A stretch of 64,000 bases of DNA from Halomonas ventosae (GCF_004363555.1 NZ_SNZJ01000005.1:124001-188000); one strand, 5' to 3'. Shown: positions 45,865 to 55,304, counted from the first letter of the stretch. Numbers and translations are program-made. The notes: a model not told the origin generated them from the letters alone.

Positions 45865-46349
45865 CTCGCGCTGATCTCGCTGATCGCCCATATCCAGCGC
45901 GTCATCGGCACGCTGCCCTCCCGCGCGGCCGCGGCGTCCTCGGGCACCACCAGCATCAAGGGGCCCAGCGACGCCTCGCCGACGGGCTCGCCATCGAGGC
46001 GCGTGACCAGCAGGTAGCGCTTCTCCCGTCGCTGCGCCGGGGTGAGGAAGGTCGTGTAGCCGTCCAGGGCGATGAACCTGACGCGGCGTGCTTCCTCGAG
46101 GCCCTGGGCGGCGAGGAAGTCATCCAGCCAGACCCCGGAAAAGGTTCCCTCGGGCCCTTCCGGATGGCGCATCTCCACCGCCTGGAGGCCGGGTGCCTCG
46201 ATCTGCTCGAGGGTCAGCTCGCGGGACTCGGTGCCCTCGGTCAGGGTCAGCACCGGGCCGTCGGCGGAGGCAGAAGCGGCAACGGCAACGGCCAGCAGCA
46301 ACCAGCCGGCCAGGCACCAGACACGACCAGGAAAGGAAGCAACACGCAT
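45861..46349 (-). CDS. periplasmic molybdopterin-type (SUOX-like) sensor/partner protein
   Basis: A 162-residue protein; ATG 46349 follows RBS GGGAG. The signal peptide ends near ASASA-DGP. The mature domain resembles the small 'oxidoreductase molybdopterin-binding' fold: LTLEQIEAPGLQAVEM, SGVWLDDFLAAQG and VRFIALDGYTTFL. It lacks the conserved cysteine that ligates molybdenum, so it probably binds something other than an active cofactor. Its stop overlaps the diguanylate cyclase start, suggesting a ligand-binding partner for that enzyme. Divergent, 280 bp away, is a GGDEF-EAL gene. Confidence 0.78.
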   Translation of the reverse strand: MRVASFPGRVWCLAGWLLLAVAVAASASADGPVLTLTEGTESRELTLEQIEAPGLQAVEMRHPEGPEGTFSGVWLDDFLAAQGLEEARRVRFIALDGYTTFLTPAQRREKRYLLVTRLDGEPVGEASLGPLMLVVPEDAAAAREGSVPMTRWIWAISEISAR

Positions 46350-46629
46350 GGGAACTCCCGTGACGGGATGGACGATATAGGATGGCAACCGTCTCAGGCG
46401 GCTCGCCTGGCCGGGAACGCGATCCGGATGGGACGCGACTATCGCCAAAGCCCCGTCCGGTGTCCACATTTTGCGACACTAACCCACCAACGCCTGATTA
46501 ACCAGACCTTAACCAGGCCTTGCTGGAGACGTCGTCAGGGGCGCTGCAGATGGAATATGCCTCGGGGTGCAGCAGTCATTTCTGCTATAACGGAAAGACA
46601 CTACAACACGCCCCCGGACTGGAGAAAGG

Positions 46630-49248
46630 ATGCCCCTTCCTGGATTCCCGCGTTGCTGGCGATTCAGCCCCGTGATGCTCTGCGCCACCTTGCTCTGTGG
46701 ACTGGCCCAGGCAAACGAGACGCTGCGGGTCGGTATCTATCACAACCCGCCCAAGCTGATGCTGGACGAGAACCAGGCGCCAAGCGGCATCCTCGGCGAG
46801 CTGCTGCAAGCCATGGCAGGAGAGGAAAACTGGGACATCGAGGTGGTCAGCTGCCACTGGCACGACTGCCTGGCAGGCCTCCACCAGGGAGAGATTGACC
46901 TGCTGCCCGATGTCGCCTGGAGCACCGATCGTGCCACCCGCCTCGACTTCCACCGCGAACCGGCCCTGCGCAGCTGGTCACAGGTCTATCAGGCGGCCGG
47001 CCAGCGTCTCGAATCCGTTGTCGACCTCGATCGCCACCGAGTGGCGGTGCTGGACGGCTCGATCCAGGAACGCTACCTGCAGCAGCTGGCCACCGGCTTC
47101 GACATCGATATCGACCTTCAGGGGTTCGAAACCCAGCAAGCCGCCTTCGACGCGGTGCGCCGCGGGCTCGCCGATGCCGTGATCGTCAATCGGCACTTTG
47201 GCGACTGGCAACTCCCCGAGCAGGACGTATCGGCCACGCCGATCATGTTCCAGCCTGTCCGACTCCACTACGCGGCACTGCCCGGTGCGCAGGTCGAGCT
47301 GCTCGAGCGAATCGATGCCAGACTCGCGGCATGGAAGGCCGACCCCGACTCGCCCTACTTTGCCATCCTCGAGCGCTGGGGCGTGCGCCGCGAGGAGGGC
47401 ATGCAGGTTCCGCGAGCCTTCTGGTGGGGGCTGTCGTTCCTGGGTGGCGTCCTGGCACTGGCCCTGGGCGGCAACCTGCTCCTGCGACGACGCGTTGCCG
47501 AGCGCACCCGAGAACTTGCCAGCAGCGAGCAGCGCCTGGCCAGCATTCTCGACAGCGTGGAAGCCTGCATCTTCATCAAGACGCCAGAGTTGCGCTACGC
47601 CTATGTCAACCAGCGAGTCTGCGACCTCCTGGGGCGGCCGGCCGAGGCGATCCTCGGGTGTCGCGACGAGGCGTTTTACGATGCCGAGACGGCCGCGCGC
47701 CTGCGTGCCGATGATCTCAGCGTCTTCGACGAGGGCCGGAAAATCCGTCAGGAGGAGCACAACGTCCTGGCCACGAGCGGCGAGCAACGGGTCTTTCTCT
47801 CCACCAAGCTGCCCCTGCGGGACACCGCGGGACGCATCACCTCGCTCTGCGGCATCGCCACCGACCTGACCGACTATCGCGAGATCCTCGAACAGAACCA
47901 CCGCATGGCCTTCCATGACGCTCTCACGGACCTACCCAACCGCCGTCTGCTGATGGAGCGTCTCGGCCAGGCCATTCGGGGCGTGCATCGCACCGAGCGC
48001 TTTGCCGCCCTGCTGCTGATTGACCTGGACCAGTTCAAGCTCGTCAACGACCTGCATAGCCACCTGACCGGGGATCGACTGCTGCAGCGGATGGCGACTC
48101 GCCTGGCCGCGTACACCGATGACGTCAACACCCTTGCCCACCTGGGCGGGGACGAGTTCGCGCTGCTCATCGAGGATCTCGCGCCGCCCCTGGAGTCTGC
48201 CGCCCAGCGAGCCGAGAGGGTCGCCATGGACCTGCTGGAGACCATTCGCCACGCCCGCGACCACGAGGACGACCCGACGGTGACGGCCAGCATCGGCCTG
48301 ACGATCCTGACCGGCAACGACGTCGACGCCGGCCGCTGCATGCAGCAGGCCGACATCGCCCTGGGGCAGGCGAAGGGCGCCAACGGCAACGCCCTGCGCT
48401 TCTTCAATCCCGAGATGCATGCCAGGGTCAAGGCGCGCGCCCGGCTCGAGAGCGACCTGCAGCGCGCCCTGGAGCGTCAGGAACTGCTGCTGTACTACCA
48501 GCTGAAGGTCGACCGGCAGCAGCGCCCCATCGGACTCGAGGCGTTATTGCGCTGGCAGCACCCCGAAAGGGGGCTGGTGTCGCCGGCGGACTTCATTCCC
48601 CTGGCCGAGCAGAGCGGGTTGATCCTTCCCATCGGCCATTGGGTGCTGGAAACCGCGTGCCACAAGCTGGTCGAGTGGGCCGACATTCCCGGCCGTGACA
48701 CCCTGACGATCGCCGTCAACGTCAGCACGGAGCAATTCCGTCAACGCGACTTCACCGCACGGGTGAAGGAAGTGCTGGAGAGAACGGGGGCCGATCCCCG
48801 ACGCCTGGTGCTCGAGGTCACCGAATCGCTGCTGATGAACAACCCGGAGCAGGTCAAGGCGACCCTTGCCGAGCTGCGCCGGAGCGGTATCCGGCTGGCC
48901 CTCGACGATTTCGGCACCGGCTACTCGTCGTTGAACTACCTGAAACAGCTACCGCTGGATGAGCTGAAGATCGACCGCAGCTTCACCTCGGGCGTTATGC
49001 ATAGCCCGGCCGACGCCGCCATCGTCGAGACCACCCTGACACTCGCCGAGAACCTGGGACTGGCGGTGATCGCCGAAGGCGTGGAAACCGATGCCCAGTT
49101 CGAGTGGGTCAGGGCCCGAGGGTGCACGGGCTTTCAGGGCTTCCTGTTTGGCCGGCCGGTTCCCGAGGAGATGCTCGACCTCCCCTGCTCTTCTACCGCT
49201 CAGCCTCCATGCCGAAACAACGACATGGCAGGTGATACTGATCGCTGA
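46630..49248 (+). CDS. periplasmic-binding/PAS/GGDEF/EAL dual c-di-GMP protein
   Basis: An 872-residue membrane protein. RBS GGAGAAAGG precedes ATG 46630. The order is signal peptide, an SBP_bac_3-type solute-binding domain (residues ~30-260), a membrane segment (~270-290), PAS (~300-420), GGDEF with LGGDEF, and EAL. The GGDEF has no RxxD inhibitory site in the usual place. The EAL domain keeps its metal and catalytic residues (EALLRW, VNVS, VTES, LDDFGTGYSS, KIDRSF, AEGVET, GFQGF), so phosphodiesterase activity is likely. It should couple an external amino-acid-like ligand to c-di-GMP level. Opposite in direction to the cyclase pair. Confidence 0.93.
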   Translation: MPLPGFPRCWRFSPVMLCATLLCGLAQANETLRVGIYHNPPKLMLDENQAPSGILGELLQAMAGEENWDIEVVSCHWHDCLAGLHQGEIDLLPDVAWSTDRATRLDFHREPALRSWSQVYQAAGQRLESVVDLDRHRVAVLDGSIQERYLQQLATGFDIDIDLQGFETQQAAFDAVRRGLADAVIVNRHFGDWQLPEQDVSATPIMFQPVRLHYAALPGAQVELLERIDARLAAWKADPDSPYFAILERWGVRREEGMQVPRAFWWGLSFLGGVLALALGGNLLLRRRVAERTRELASSEQRLASILDSVEACIFIKTPELRYAYVNQRVCDLLGRPAEAILGCRDEAFYDAETAARLRADDLSVFDEGRKIRQEEHNVLATSGEQRVFLSTKLPLRDTAGRITSLCGIATDLTDYREILEQNHRMAFHDALTDLPNRRLLMERLGQAIRGVHRTERFAALLLIDLDQFKLVNDLHSHLTGDRLLQRMATRLAAYTDDVNTLAHLGGDEFALLIEDLAPPLESAAQRAERVAMDLLETIRHARDHEDDPTVTASIGLTILTGNDVDAGRCMQQADIALGQAKGANGNALRFFNPEMHARVKARARLESDLQRALERQELLLYYQLKVDRQQRPIGLEALLRWQHPERGLVSPADFIPLAEQSGLILPIGHWVLETACHKLVEWADIPGRDTLTIAVNVSTEQFRQRDFTARVKEVLERTGADPRRLVLEVTESLLMNNPEQVKATLAELRRSGIRLALDDFGTGYSSLNYLKQLPLDELKIDRSFTSGVMHSPADAAIVETTLTLAENLGLAVIAEGVETDAQFEWVRARGCTGFQGFLFGRPVPEEMLDLPCSSTAQPPCRNNDMAGDTDR

Positions 49249-49451
49249 CGGAGACGCAGGCGAAGGCCCCCGTATCACCGGGCATGCGAATTCATGGCGC
49301 GGCGTCGGGTCGAAGGCTGGCAGGCCGCGGTGGCAAGGGCACTGTTGTGGCCAGCCGCGGCTCAAGAAGCGGCTTGGATTTTCCGTGGTGACCGGGCTTG
49401 CTCACATTGTCTTCAATGCCTACGTGCTGACCCGTTTCCTTGAGGCCGATC

Positions 49452-49925
49452 ATGACATCATTGCCGATCGAGAATGTGCAGGCGTATCCGCGCCCTCCGC
49501 GACTGGAACCGGTAACCGAGCCGCTGACGATCTATCTGGATGACAGGCAGATTGCCCAGACAACGCGGGGCTATCGCGTTCTCGAAACCCATCACGCCCC
49601 AAGCTACTATTTCCCGCCCGACGACGTAGCGGACGTGTTGCGCACGGTCACCGGCAGCAGCGTTTGTGAATGGAAGGGGGTCGCCCGCTATTTTGACGTG
49701 GAAGGCGAGCGACACCTAGTGCGACGCGCCGCCTGGTGTTACGAACACCCCAGCGGGCCCTTTGCGCCGATTGCCGGCTACCTGGCCTTCTACGCGGCCC
49801 GCATGCAGCGCTGCCTGGTCGGGGACATCGAGGTGCTTCCCCAGCCGGGGGATTTCTATGGCGGCTGGGTCACACCCAACCTCAGGGGCCAGATCAAGGG
49901 CGCGTCCGGAACGCGCCACTGGTGA
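49452..49925 (+). CDS. DUF427 domain protein
   Basis: A 157-residue protein; ATG 49452 with TTGAGG upstream. It contains the DUF427 core with CEWKGVARYFDV near the middle and the YPSG/FAPI-like segment (HPSGPFAPIAGYLAFY). Conserved aromatic and charged residues suggest a small beta barrel that binds a ligand or acts on one. No known reaction. It stands alone between the GGDEF-EAL gene and lldD. Confidence 0.85.
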   Translation: MTSLPIENVQAYPRPPRLEPVTEPLTIYLDDRQIAQTTRGYRVLETHHAPSYYFPPDDVADVLRTVTGSSVCEWKGVARYFDVEGERHLVRRAAWCYEHPSGPFAPIAGYLAFYAARMQRCLVGDIEVLPQPGDFYGGWVTPNLRGQIKGASGTRHW

Positions 49926-49990
49926 TCCCGCCGCGTGCAGCGCTTGGGCCATTCACCCGAGCGGGCCACGCTCGCCCCGTCCGGTCGCTG

Positions 49991-51160
49991 TCAGAGCTTG
50001 ACGGTGGGATCGGCAAAGCCCTGCGGCACGTAGAGGTTGTGCGTCCCCAGGTTCTTGACATCGGTCTCGCCACACAGAGCCATGGTCGTATCCAGCTCCT
50101 TGTGGATGATCTCGAGTGCCTTGGTCACGCCCGCCTCTCCGGCGGCACCCAGGCCGTAAGTGAAGGCGCGGCCGATATAGGTGCCCTTGGCCCCCAGCGC
50201 CAGCGCCTTCAGCGCATCCTGGCCGGAGCGAATGCCCGAATCGAAGTGGACCTCCACCTGGTCGCCCACCGCCTCGATGATCGATGGAAGCATGCGGATG
50301 GAGCTGACGGCCCCGTCCAGCTGGCGCCCCCCGTGGTTGGAGACGATGATCGCATCGACCCCGACCTCCACCGCGCGCCGTGCATCCTCCGGGGTCATGA
50401 TGCCCTTGACGATCAGCTTCCCGCCCCACCATTTCTTGAACTGGGCGATACGCTGCCAATCCAGTGACACATCGAACGCTTCCGCCGTCCAGGTGGAGAG
50501 TGACGACGGATCGCTCACCCCCTTGGCATGGCCGACGATATTGCCGAACGAGCGGCGCTTGGTGCCCAGCATTTCCAGCCCCCAGGGGATCTTGGTCGCC
50601 ATGTTGGCGATCGAGCGCGCGGTCAGCTTGGGGGGAGCGGATAGCCCGTTCTTGATGTCCTTGTGGCGCTGGCCCAGCACCTGCAGATCGACCGTGACGA
50701 CAACCGCGGAACACTGGGCGGCCTTGGCGCGATCGAACAGGCGACGCATGAAGTCGTCGTCCTTCAAGGTGTAGACCTGAAACCAGAACGGCCGGGTGGT
50801 GTGCTCGGCCACGTCCTCGATCGAGCAGATCGACATGGTCGAGAGCGTGAACGGCACGCCGAACGCCTCGGCCGCCCGTGCCGCCTTGATCTCGCCATCG
50901 GCAGACTGCATGCCCGTGAGCCCCACCGGTGCCAGCGCCACCGGCATGGCCACCTCCTCGCCGATCATCTGGCTTTGCGTGGTGCGCCCGGACATGTCGA
51001 CGGCCACCCGCTGCTTGAGGTGGATGTGCTGGAAGTCACTGCTGTTTTCCCGAAACGTCTGCTCCGTCCAGCTGCCGGATTCGGCGTAGTCGTAGAACAT
51101 CTTCGGGGTGCGGCGGGCGTAGTGACGTCGCAGGTCTTCGATATTGGTATAGACAGGCAT
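49991..51160 (-). CDS. lldD: FMN-dependent L-lactate dehydrogenase
   Basis: A 389-residue FMN alpha-hydroxy-acid oxidase-type enzyme; RBS AGGAGAG. The catalytic His lies in SNHGGRQLDG, with Tyr in PFWFQVYTL, FMN contacts in FTLSTMSICS and the second Arg in HFDSGIRSG. Feeds L-lactate electrons to the respiratory chain, giving pyruvate. A glycolate or mandelate oxidase-type specificity cannot be excluded. No lldP or lldR gene is beside it. Confidence 0.9.
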   Translation of the reverse strand: MPVYTNIEDLRRHYARRTPKMFYDYAESGSWTEQTFRENSSDFQHIHLKQRVAVDMSGRTTQSQMIGEEVAMPVALAPVGLTGMQSADGEIKAARAAEAFGVPFTLSTMSICSIEDVAEHTTRPFWFQVYTLKDDDFMRRLFDRAKAAQCSAVVVTVDLQVLGQRHKDIKNGLSAPPKLTARSIANMATKIPWGLEMLGTKRRSFGNIVGHAKGVSDPSSLSTWTAEAFDVSLDWQRIAQFKKWWGGKLIVKGIMTPEDARRAVEVGVDAIIVSNHGGRQLDGAVSSIRMLPSIIEAVGDQVEVHFDSGIRSGQDALKALALGAKGTYIGRAFTYGLGAAGEAGVTKALEIIHKELDTTMALCGETDVKNLGTHNLYVPQGFADPTVKL

Positions 51161-51445
51161 GCGCTCTCCTGAACAAAGGGGGTTGCCGTCGCGGTCGATT
51201 CGCCATGCGAGCCGACGAGCTTCGACCGGCCGTGCGACCCGGCAGACCCGCCGCAGCGGCGTGTGTCAAACCCCGGGTCGGGTCACTGTACCACCTGCGG
51301 CGCATCCCGCCGCGAGAGTCGGCCGCACCATCACCCCCGCGCATTGATCTGTCAGAATGGACGGCATGCACATGACGATGGCCGGCCCGTCGCACGGACG
51401 CCTGCCACGCCGATGTTTTCCCGCCACGTTCAACCAGGAGGCCCC

Positions 51446-51763
51446 ATGGCCGTGATACTGCAGGTGCACTTCCCCTTCCCCGGCCCCTTCGGCGACGAGA
51501 TGGCCGATGCCCTCGCCCCGCTTGCCGAGTCCATCAACGCGGAACCCGGCCTGCTATGGAAGATCTGGACCGAGGACGCCGAGCGCCAGCTGGCCGGCGG
51601 CGTCTACCTGTTCGCCACCCGGCAGGACGCCGAGGCCTACCGCCAGATGCACACCGCCCGGCTGGAGGGTATGGGAGTGACCGGTATCGAGGCACAGATC
51701 CTCGAGACCAACGAGGCGCTCTCGCGGATCAACGGCGGGCCGCTGGCACTCGCCGGGAGCTGA
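51446..51763 (+). CDS. YdhR-type putative monooxygenase
   Basis: A 105-residue ABM-fold protein with RBS CAGGAGG. It begins with the typical VILQVHFPFPGPFG and has EPGLLWKIWTEDAE and GGVYLFATRQDAE, all as in E. coli YdhR. Dimeric ferredoxin-like fold, possible small-molecule monooxygenase without cofactor; the substrate is unknown. It converges on a LysR gene. Confidence 0.9.
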   Translation: MAVILQVHFPFPGPFGDEMADALAPLAESINAEPGLLWKIWTEDAERQLAGGVYLFATRQDAEAYRQMHTARLEGMGVTGIEAQILETNEALSRINGGPLALAGS

Positions 51764-51771
51764 TCCGGAAC

Positions 51772-51794
51772 GCTCGGCCACGGACCAGCCGAGC
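51772..51794. terminator. short hairpin between convergent genes
   Basis: GCTCGGC-N9-GCCGAGC, 7-bp perfect stem between the YdhR-type stop (51763) and LysR stop (51805). Confidence 0.45.
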
Positions 51795-51804
51795 ACCGGG
51801 CACG

Positions 51805-52707
51805 CTAGCGGTGCAGCTCGCGAAACGCCCTGATCACCTGGCCGGCCAGCGCTTCGCTGGCCTCCCCCGCCCCCTCACGGCGTACCAGCACGACATGGTA
51901 CTCACCCAGGTCGGGCAACCCGACCTCGCGGGGTAGTTGACGCAGTGGCGACTTCACCAGGCTCATTGGAAAGGGTGCCACGGCGATATCGGCGAGCATC
52001 GCGGCCTCCTGGCCGGCCCAGTGCTCGCTGGTGTAGGCGATGCGATACGCCCGGCCGATCGCGTCGAGGGCCGACAACGCCCTGCCACGCCAAGGCCACC
52101 CCTGACTCGCCAGGGCCACGGGCAGCGGCGAGCGCCAGGCCGCCACGCCACCGTCGCGACCGGCCCACACCAGCGGCTCGCTATGCACGACCTCGCCCTC
52201 GGCCGCCATCTGCCCCGGGGTTCCGGCGGTCATCAGGACGAGGTCAAGCTCGCCAGCCTCCAGCTGGCGTTGCATGCTCACGCTGCCATCGACGATCACA
52301 TCGACCTGCACCGCCGGGTGCGTGCGAGCGAACTGCGCCAGCACCTCGGGCAGGATGCGCGCGCCCTGGTCGTCAGGGGTGCCGAAGCGCACCGTGCCCT
52401 CCATCGGGGGAGCGAGGAAGCGCGTCACCGCCTCCTCGTTGAGCTTGAGCAGTCGCCGCGCATAGCCCAGCAGCACCTCGCCCTCCCGGGTCAGCCGCAC
52501 CTGGCGCGCCTCGCGCACGAACAGCCTCTGCCCCAGGGTTTCTTCCAGCCGCTTGATCTGCATGCTCAGCGCAGAGGGCGTGCGGGATACCTCGCGCGCG
52601 GCACGGGTGAAGCTGCCGCGTTCGGCAATCGCCACGAAGGTCCGCAGCACCTCGAGATCCAGCAGCGGCAGCGGTCCTGCATGCACCGTCGGGGAAGAGA
52701 ACGGCAT
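51805..52707 (-). CDS. LysR-family transcriptional regulator
   Basis: A 300-residue regulator. The ATG at 52707 follows AAAGGTG; the longer frame upstream is not coding. The winged helix-turn-helix spans residues ~15-75 (SFTRAAREVSRTPSALSMQIKRLEE), then the effector domain with VRFGTPDDQG. It is divergent from a short open frame starting at 52863. Its target is not evident; lldD, the YdhR gene and the small ORF are the nearest. Confidence 0.9.
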   Translation of the reverse strand: MPFSSPTVHAGPLPLLDLEVLRTFVAIAERGSFTRAAREVSRTPSALSMQIKRLEETLGQRLFVREARQVRLTREGEVLLGYARRLLKLNEEAVTRFLAPPMEGTVRFGTPDDQGARILPEVLAQFARTHPAVQVDVIVDGSVSMQRQLEAGELDLVLMTAGTPGQMAAEGEVVHSEPLVWAGRDGGVAAWRSPLPVALASQGWPWRGRALSALDAIGRAYRIAYTSEHWAGQEAAMLADIAVAPFPMSLVKSPLRQLPREVGLPDLGEYHVVLVRREGAGEASEALAGQVIRAFRELHR

Positions 52708-52862
52708 GGCTACACCTTTCAGAATTTCTGAAAGCTCAATGTAATCCTTTTCGTTGGATTCAACAAAGACCATCAACCATGCTGTCCACGAGGTCGCTAC
52801 ACATGCCCTCTTACCCGACCCATTGACCGCCTCTTTGGCGGTCGGCCAGAGGAGGCACCGCC

Positions 52863-53030
52863 ATGCGTCATCTCGACTCTACTCGCAAGTTCGACGCCAG
52901 CAAGGAGCGCGCCACTCGTCCGCCCATGCCGAGGTTCTGCATGCCGGCCATGCCGCCACTCGGGCTGATGGCGTCCATCGAGAACCGGCTGCAGGCCTGG
53001 CGGCAGCGCATCCATCACCGTACACATTGA
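52863..53030 (+). CDS. 55-residue basic small protein candidate
   Basis: ATG 52863 to TGA 53030, with a strong RBS (AGAGGAGG, 8-nt spacing). Basic and rich in Arg, Pro and Met, ending LQAWRQRIHHRTH. The size and basic nature recall small regulators near LysR genes, but I cannot match it to a family. The LysR start is 155 bp away, divergent. Confidence 0.5.
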   Translation: MRHLDSTRKFDASKERATRPPMPRFCMPAMPPLGLMASIENRLQAWRQRIHHRTH

Positions 53031-53223
53031 GGCGAGCAGGTCGCCGCCGGGCCCCGGCTAGCAAGAGGCTCGGCGGACCATCGGGCGAAAGGAAGTTGTC
53101 CATCATGGACAGTCAGGAATCAACCAACGAGAAACAGCTAGCGCGTCACTACCGGCCTCGAGATCGAAACTCGTCCGATCCGGGAGCGTCAAGAGCGAAA
53201 GGGGCACCTCAACCGGAGGAAGA

Positions 53224-53679
53224 TCACTCCTCTGAAGACGCTTTCAACAAGTTTTCAAGACGCTCGATCTCGGCCCTGGCATTGACGAGCTCACTGACAT
53301 CGTATTGCACACCGAGGTAGTAGATTAAGCGACCCGAGGCATCACGCAGCGGCTGAATCGACAACCGGTTGTGAAACAGTGTCCCATCCTTGCGATAGTT
53401 GCGCAGCGTCACCTCGACGGGGGAATGCGCCTCGAGTGCGGCACGGATCTCATCGAGTGCCGGCTGATCGCGATCCTCACCCTGAAGGAATCGACAGTTT
53501 CGCCCCAGGATTTCCTCCTGGCTGTAGCCCGTCAGCTGTTCAAAGATGGTGTTGGCATAGACAATCGGAGAGTCCGGCTGATCCGGATCGGAGAGGGTCA
53601 CGCCATTCACGCAGGTGTCCAGGATCTGAGTCAGGACATGCGGAATGATGCCGGTGTCTTTGTCGGGAATGAATAGCAT
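53224..53679 (-). CDS. short LOV blue-light photoreceptor
   Basis: A 151-residue single-domain protein, RBS GGAGACACC. It is a LOV domain: GRNCRFLQGEDRDQ with the photoactive Cys at 62, RNYRKDGTLFHN carrying the flavin Asn pair, and YLGVQYDVS with the Gln that hydrogen-bonds N5. The C-terminus is a helix (EIERLENLLKAS). Same architecture as short LOV proteins of Pseudomonas putida. It should form a flavin-cysteine adduct under blue light. No output domain, so it signals by dimer or partner binding. The SRPBCC gene 34 nt upstream is a possible partner. Confidence 0.93.
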   Translation of the reverse strand: MLFIPDKDTGIIPHVLTQILDTCVNGVTLSDPDQPDSPIVYANTIFEQLTGYSQEEILGRNCRFLQGEDRDQPALDEIRAALEAHSPVEVTLRNYRKDGTLFHNRLSIQPLRDASGRLIYYLGVQYDVSELVNARAEIERLENLLKASSEE

Positions 53680-53713
53680 GGTGTCTCCAGGCCGAGGGCG
53701 CTATGCAGGTGAA

Positions 53714-54172
53714 TTAATCCGTCCTTGTCTGACCGAGCTCCCGTTCGACCAGGGCCCTCAAGTCGCGCACGACGCGTTCCGTTCCATCCTTGACTGCCAC
53801 GCGAATGAGCTTCTCGAATGGCCGCATGGCAAAATTCAGTCGCGCCAGCTCGAAACTGAAGGTCAGCCGTGTTTGGTCCTGCTGCGGTTCGAAGAAATAG
53901 TTGATCTCGAACGGATCCTTGATGCCCTTGAAACAGACGCGGCGCTGAGGCTCGAGCGCGATCACCCTGAAATCAGCCTCGGAACGGCGCCCCTGGTCGA
54001 TTCTCACCTGCCGGGCCGTCCAGCCGACGGCCAGCGGCCCATTGCTCAGGGGCGTCAGCTTCTGGACCTCAGGCGACCACCGCGGATAGTTGCGGACAAA
54101 GTCGGTCACCACGAAGCCATACACATCAGGCACCGGGCAACGAATCAGGGTACTGGACTGGGACTTTACCAT
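53714..54172 (-). CDS. SRPBCC (START-like) family protein
   Basis: A 152-residue helix-grip protein. It begins VKSQSSTLIRCPVPDVYGFV and has the FVRNYPRWSPEV helix and the ERVVRDLRALVERELG C-terminal helix. The hydrophobic pocket would bind a lipid, aromatic or tetrapyrrole-like ligand. It lies 34 nt upstream of the LOV gene in the same direction, so both are probably one operon. No RBS of note; the ATG at 54172 is the first in frame. Confidence 0.85.
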   Translation of the reverse strand: MVKSQSSTLIRCPVPDVYGFVVTDFVRNYPRWSPEVQKLTPLSNGPLAVGWTARQVRIDQGRRSEADFRVIALEPQRRVCFKGIKDPFEINYFFEPQQDQTRLTFSFELARLNFAMRPFEKLIRVAVKDGTERVVRDLRALVERELGQTRTD

Positions 54173-54614
54173 CGTTCAGGCGCTTCCCATGAAGACGGTT
54201 TACGAGAGTTCGCAACGCTACGGGCATAGGCGTAAGAGAAACGTCATCGAGCCTCGCTGCCAACACGGCCAAGCTTGACGATAGCAGTATTTTGGCGATC
54301 CACGGATCATTTTTCCGAGCCAGTGCCGGGGCACTCCCTCAGGTGCCTGCCCGGCGCCCAGGATAACGCTCACACTCTTCATCCCGATCAAGCAGTTGGC
54401 ATCACGCGAGCGCACGATGGTTTCCATCCCGCCCCCCCTGGGCGGAGGATTCGACATCGCCACATCAACAGATCTGCATACGACTGTCTCGCGGCGTGCA
54501 TGAACGCCGCGCAGGGCTCAAGCGCGCCGTTGACGTAGCGGGACAGTGGCTGATGCCATGAAGGTGGGGTACCTTGGAAGCACCGCCATGCTGCCCCCAA
54601 TAGAGGAAACTTCG
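54173..54614. other. 442-bp spacer without a clear gene
   Basis: It is the divergent region between the SRPBCC and pirin genes. A minus-strand frame 54218-54427 could encode 69 residues but has odd composition and only a G-run as RBS. I see no recognised RNA or repeat. Confidence 0.4.
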
Positions 54615-55304
54615 ATGATCATTCGTCACGCCAACGAGCGCGGCTACGCCGATCACGGCTGGCTGAAGTCTCGTCACACCTTTTCGTTTGCCGATTACGT
54701 CGACCCGAATCACATGGGCTTTCGTAAGCTGCGGGTGATCAACGAGGATCGCGTACAGGGCGGCCAAGGCTTCGGCACCCATCCCCACCGGGACATGGAG
54801 ATCCTCTCCTATGTGCTGGAAGGCGAGATGGCCCACCGGGACAGCATGGGCAACGGCGCGGTCATGCGCCCTGGCGATGTGCAACGCATGTCGGCCGGCA
54901 CCGGCGTGCTGCACAGCGAGTTCAACAACACCCCCGACCGTGAGCTGCACTTCCTGCAGATCTGGATCGAGCCGAAAGAGCGAGGCATCGCCCCCGACTA
55001 CGAGCAGAAGGCCTTTCCCGCGGAGCAGCGCCAGGGGCAGTGGCGGCTGGTGGTATCCCAGGAGGGGCGCGACGGCTCGGTGAGCGTGAACCAGGACGTC
55101 AACCTCTACGCCGGGCTTTTCGATGCCGGCGAGCGAGCGCCTACGCCTGCGGTGCGCCACGCCTGGCTGCACGTAGTACGCGGCGAGGCCGAGATCAACG
55201 GACAGCGGCTCTCGGCCGGCGATGCCGCCGCCTTTCAGCCGGGAGAGACCATCGAGGCGGTTGGTGTTGAGGCCTCGGAGATCCTGCTCTTCGACCTGGC
55301 CTGA
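54615..55304 (+). CDS. pirin family protein
   Basis: A 229-residue bicupin; the ATG at 54615 follows AGAGGAAAC. Metal ligands of the N-terminal cupin are visible: HPHRDMEI (two His), then HRDSMGN and HSEFNN (Glu). VYxLxGxxxHR-like pattern occurs as YVLEGEMAHRD. Pirins bind Fe and may act as quercetinase-like enzymes or redox-sensing transcription cofactors. Terminated by a strong hairpin. Monocistronic. Confidence 0.93.
   Translation: MIIRHANERGYADHGWLKSRHTFSFADYVDPNHMGFRKLRVINEDRVQGGQGFGTHPHRDMEILSYVLEGEMAHRDSMGNGAVMRPGDVQRMSAGTGVLHSEFNNTPDRELHFLQIWIEPKERGIAPDYEQKAFPAEQRQGQWRLVVSQEGRDGSVSVNQDVNLYAGLFDAGERAPTPAVRHAWLHVVRGEAEINGQRLSAGDAAAFQPGETIEAVGVEASEILLFDLA

Noticed and set aside
53105..53320. 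71-residue plus-strand ORF with AAGGAAG upstream
   Set aside because: Hydrophilic, low-complexity and overlaps the end of the LOV gene by ~97 nt; the LOV gene is certain.
54218..54427. 69-residue minus-strand ORF in the SRPBCC-pirin spacer
   Set aside because: Odd composition (several Trp and Cys near the end), only a G-run as RBS and no family resemblance.
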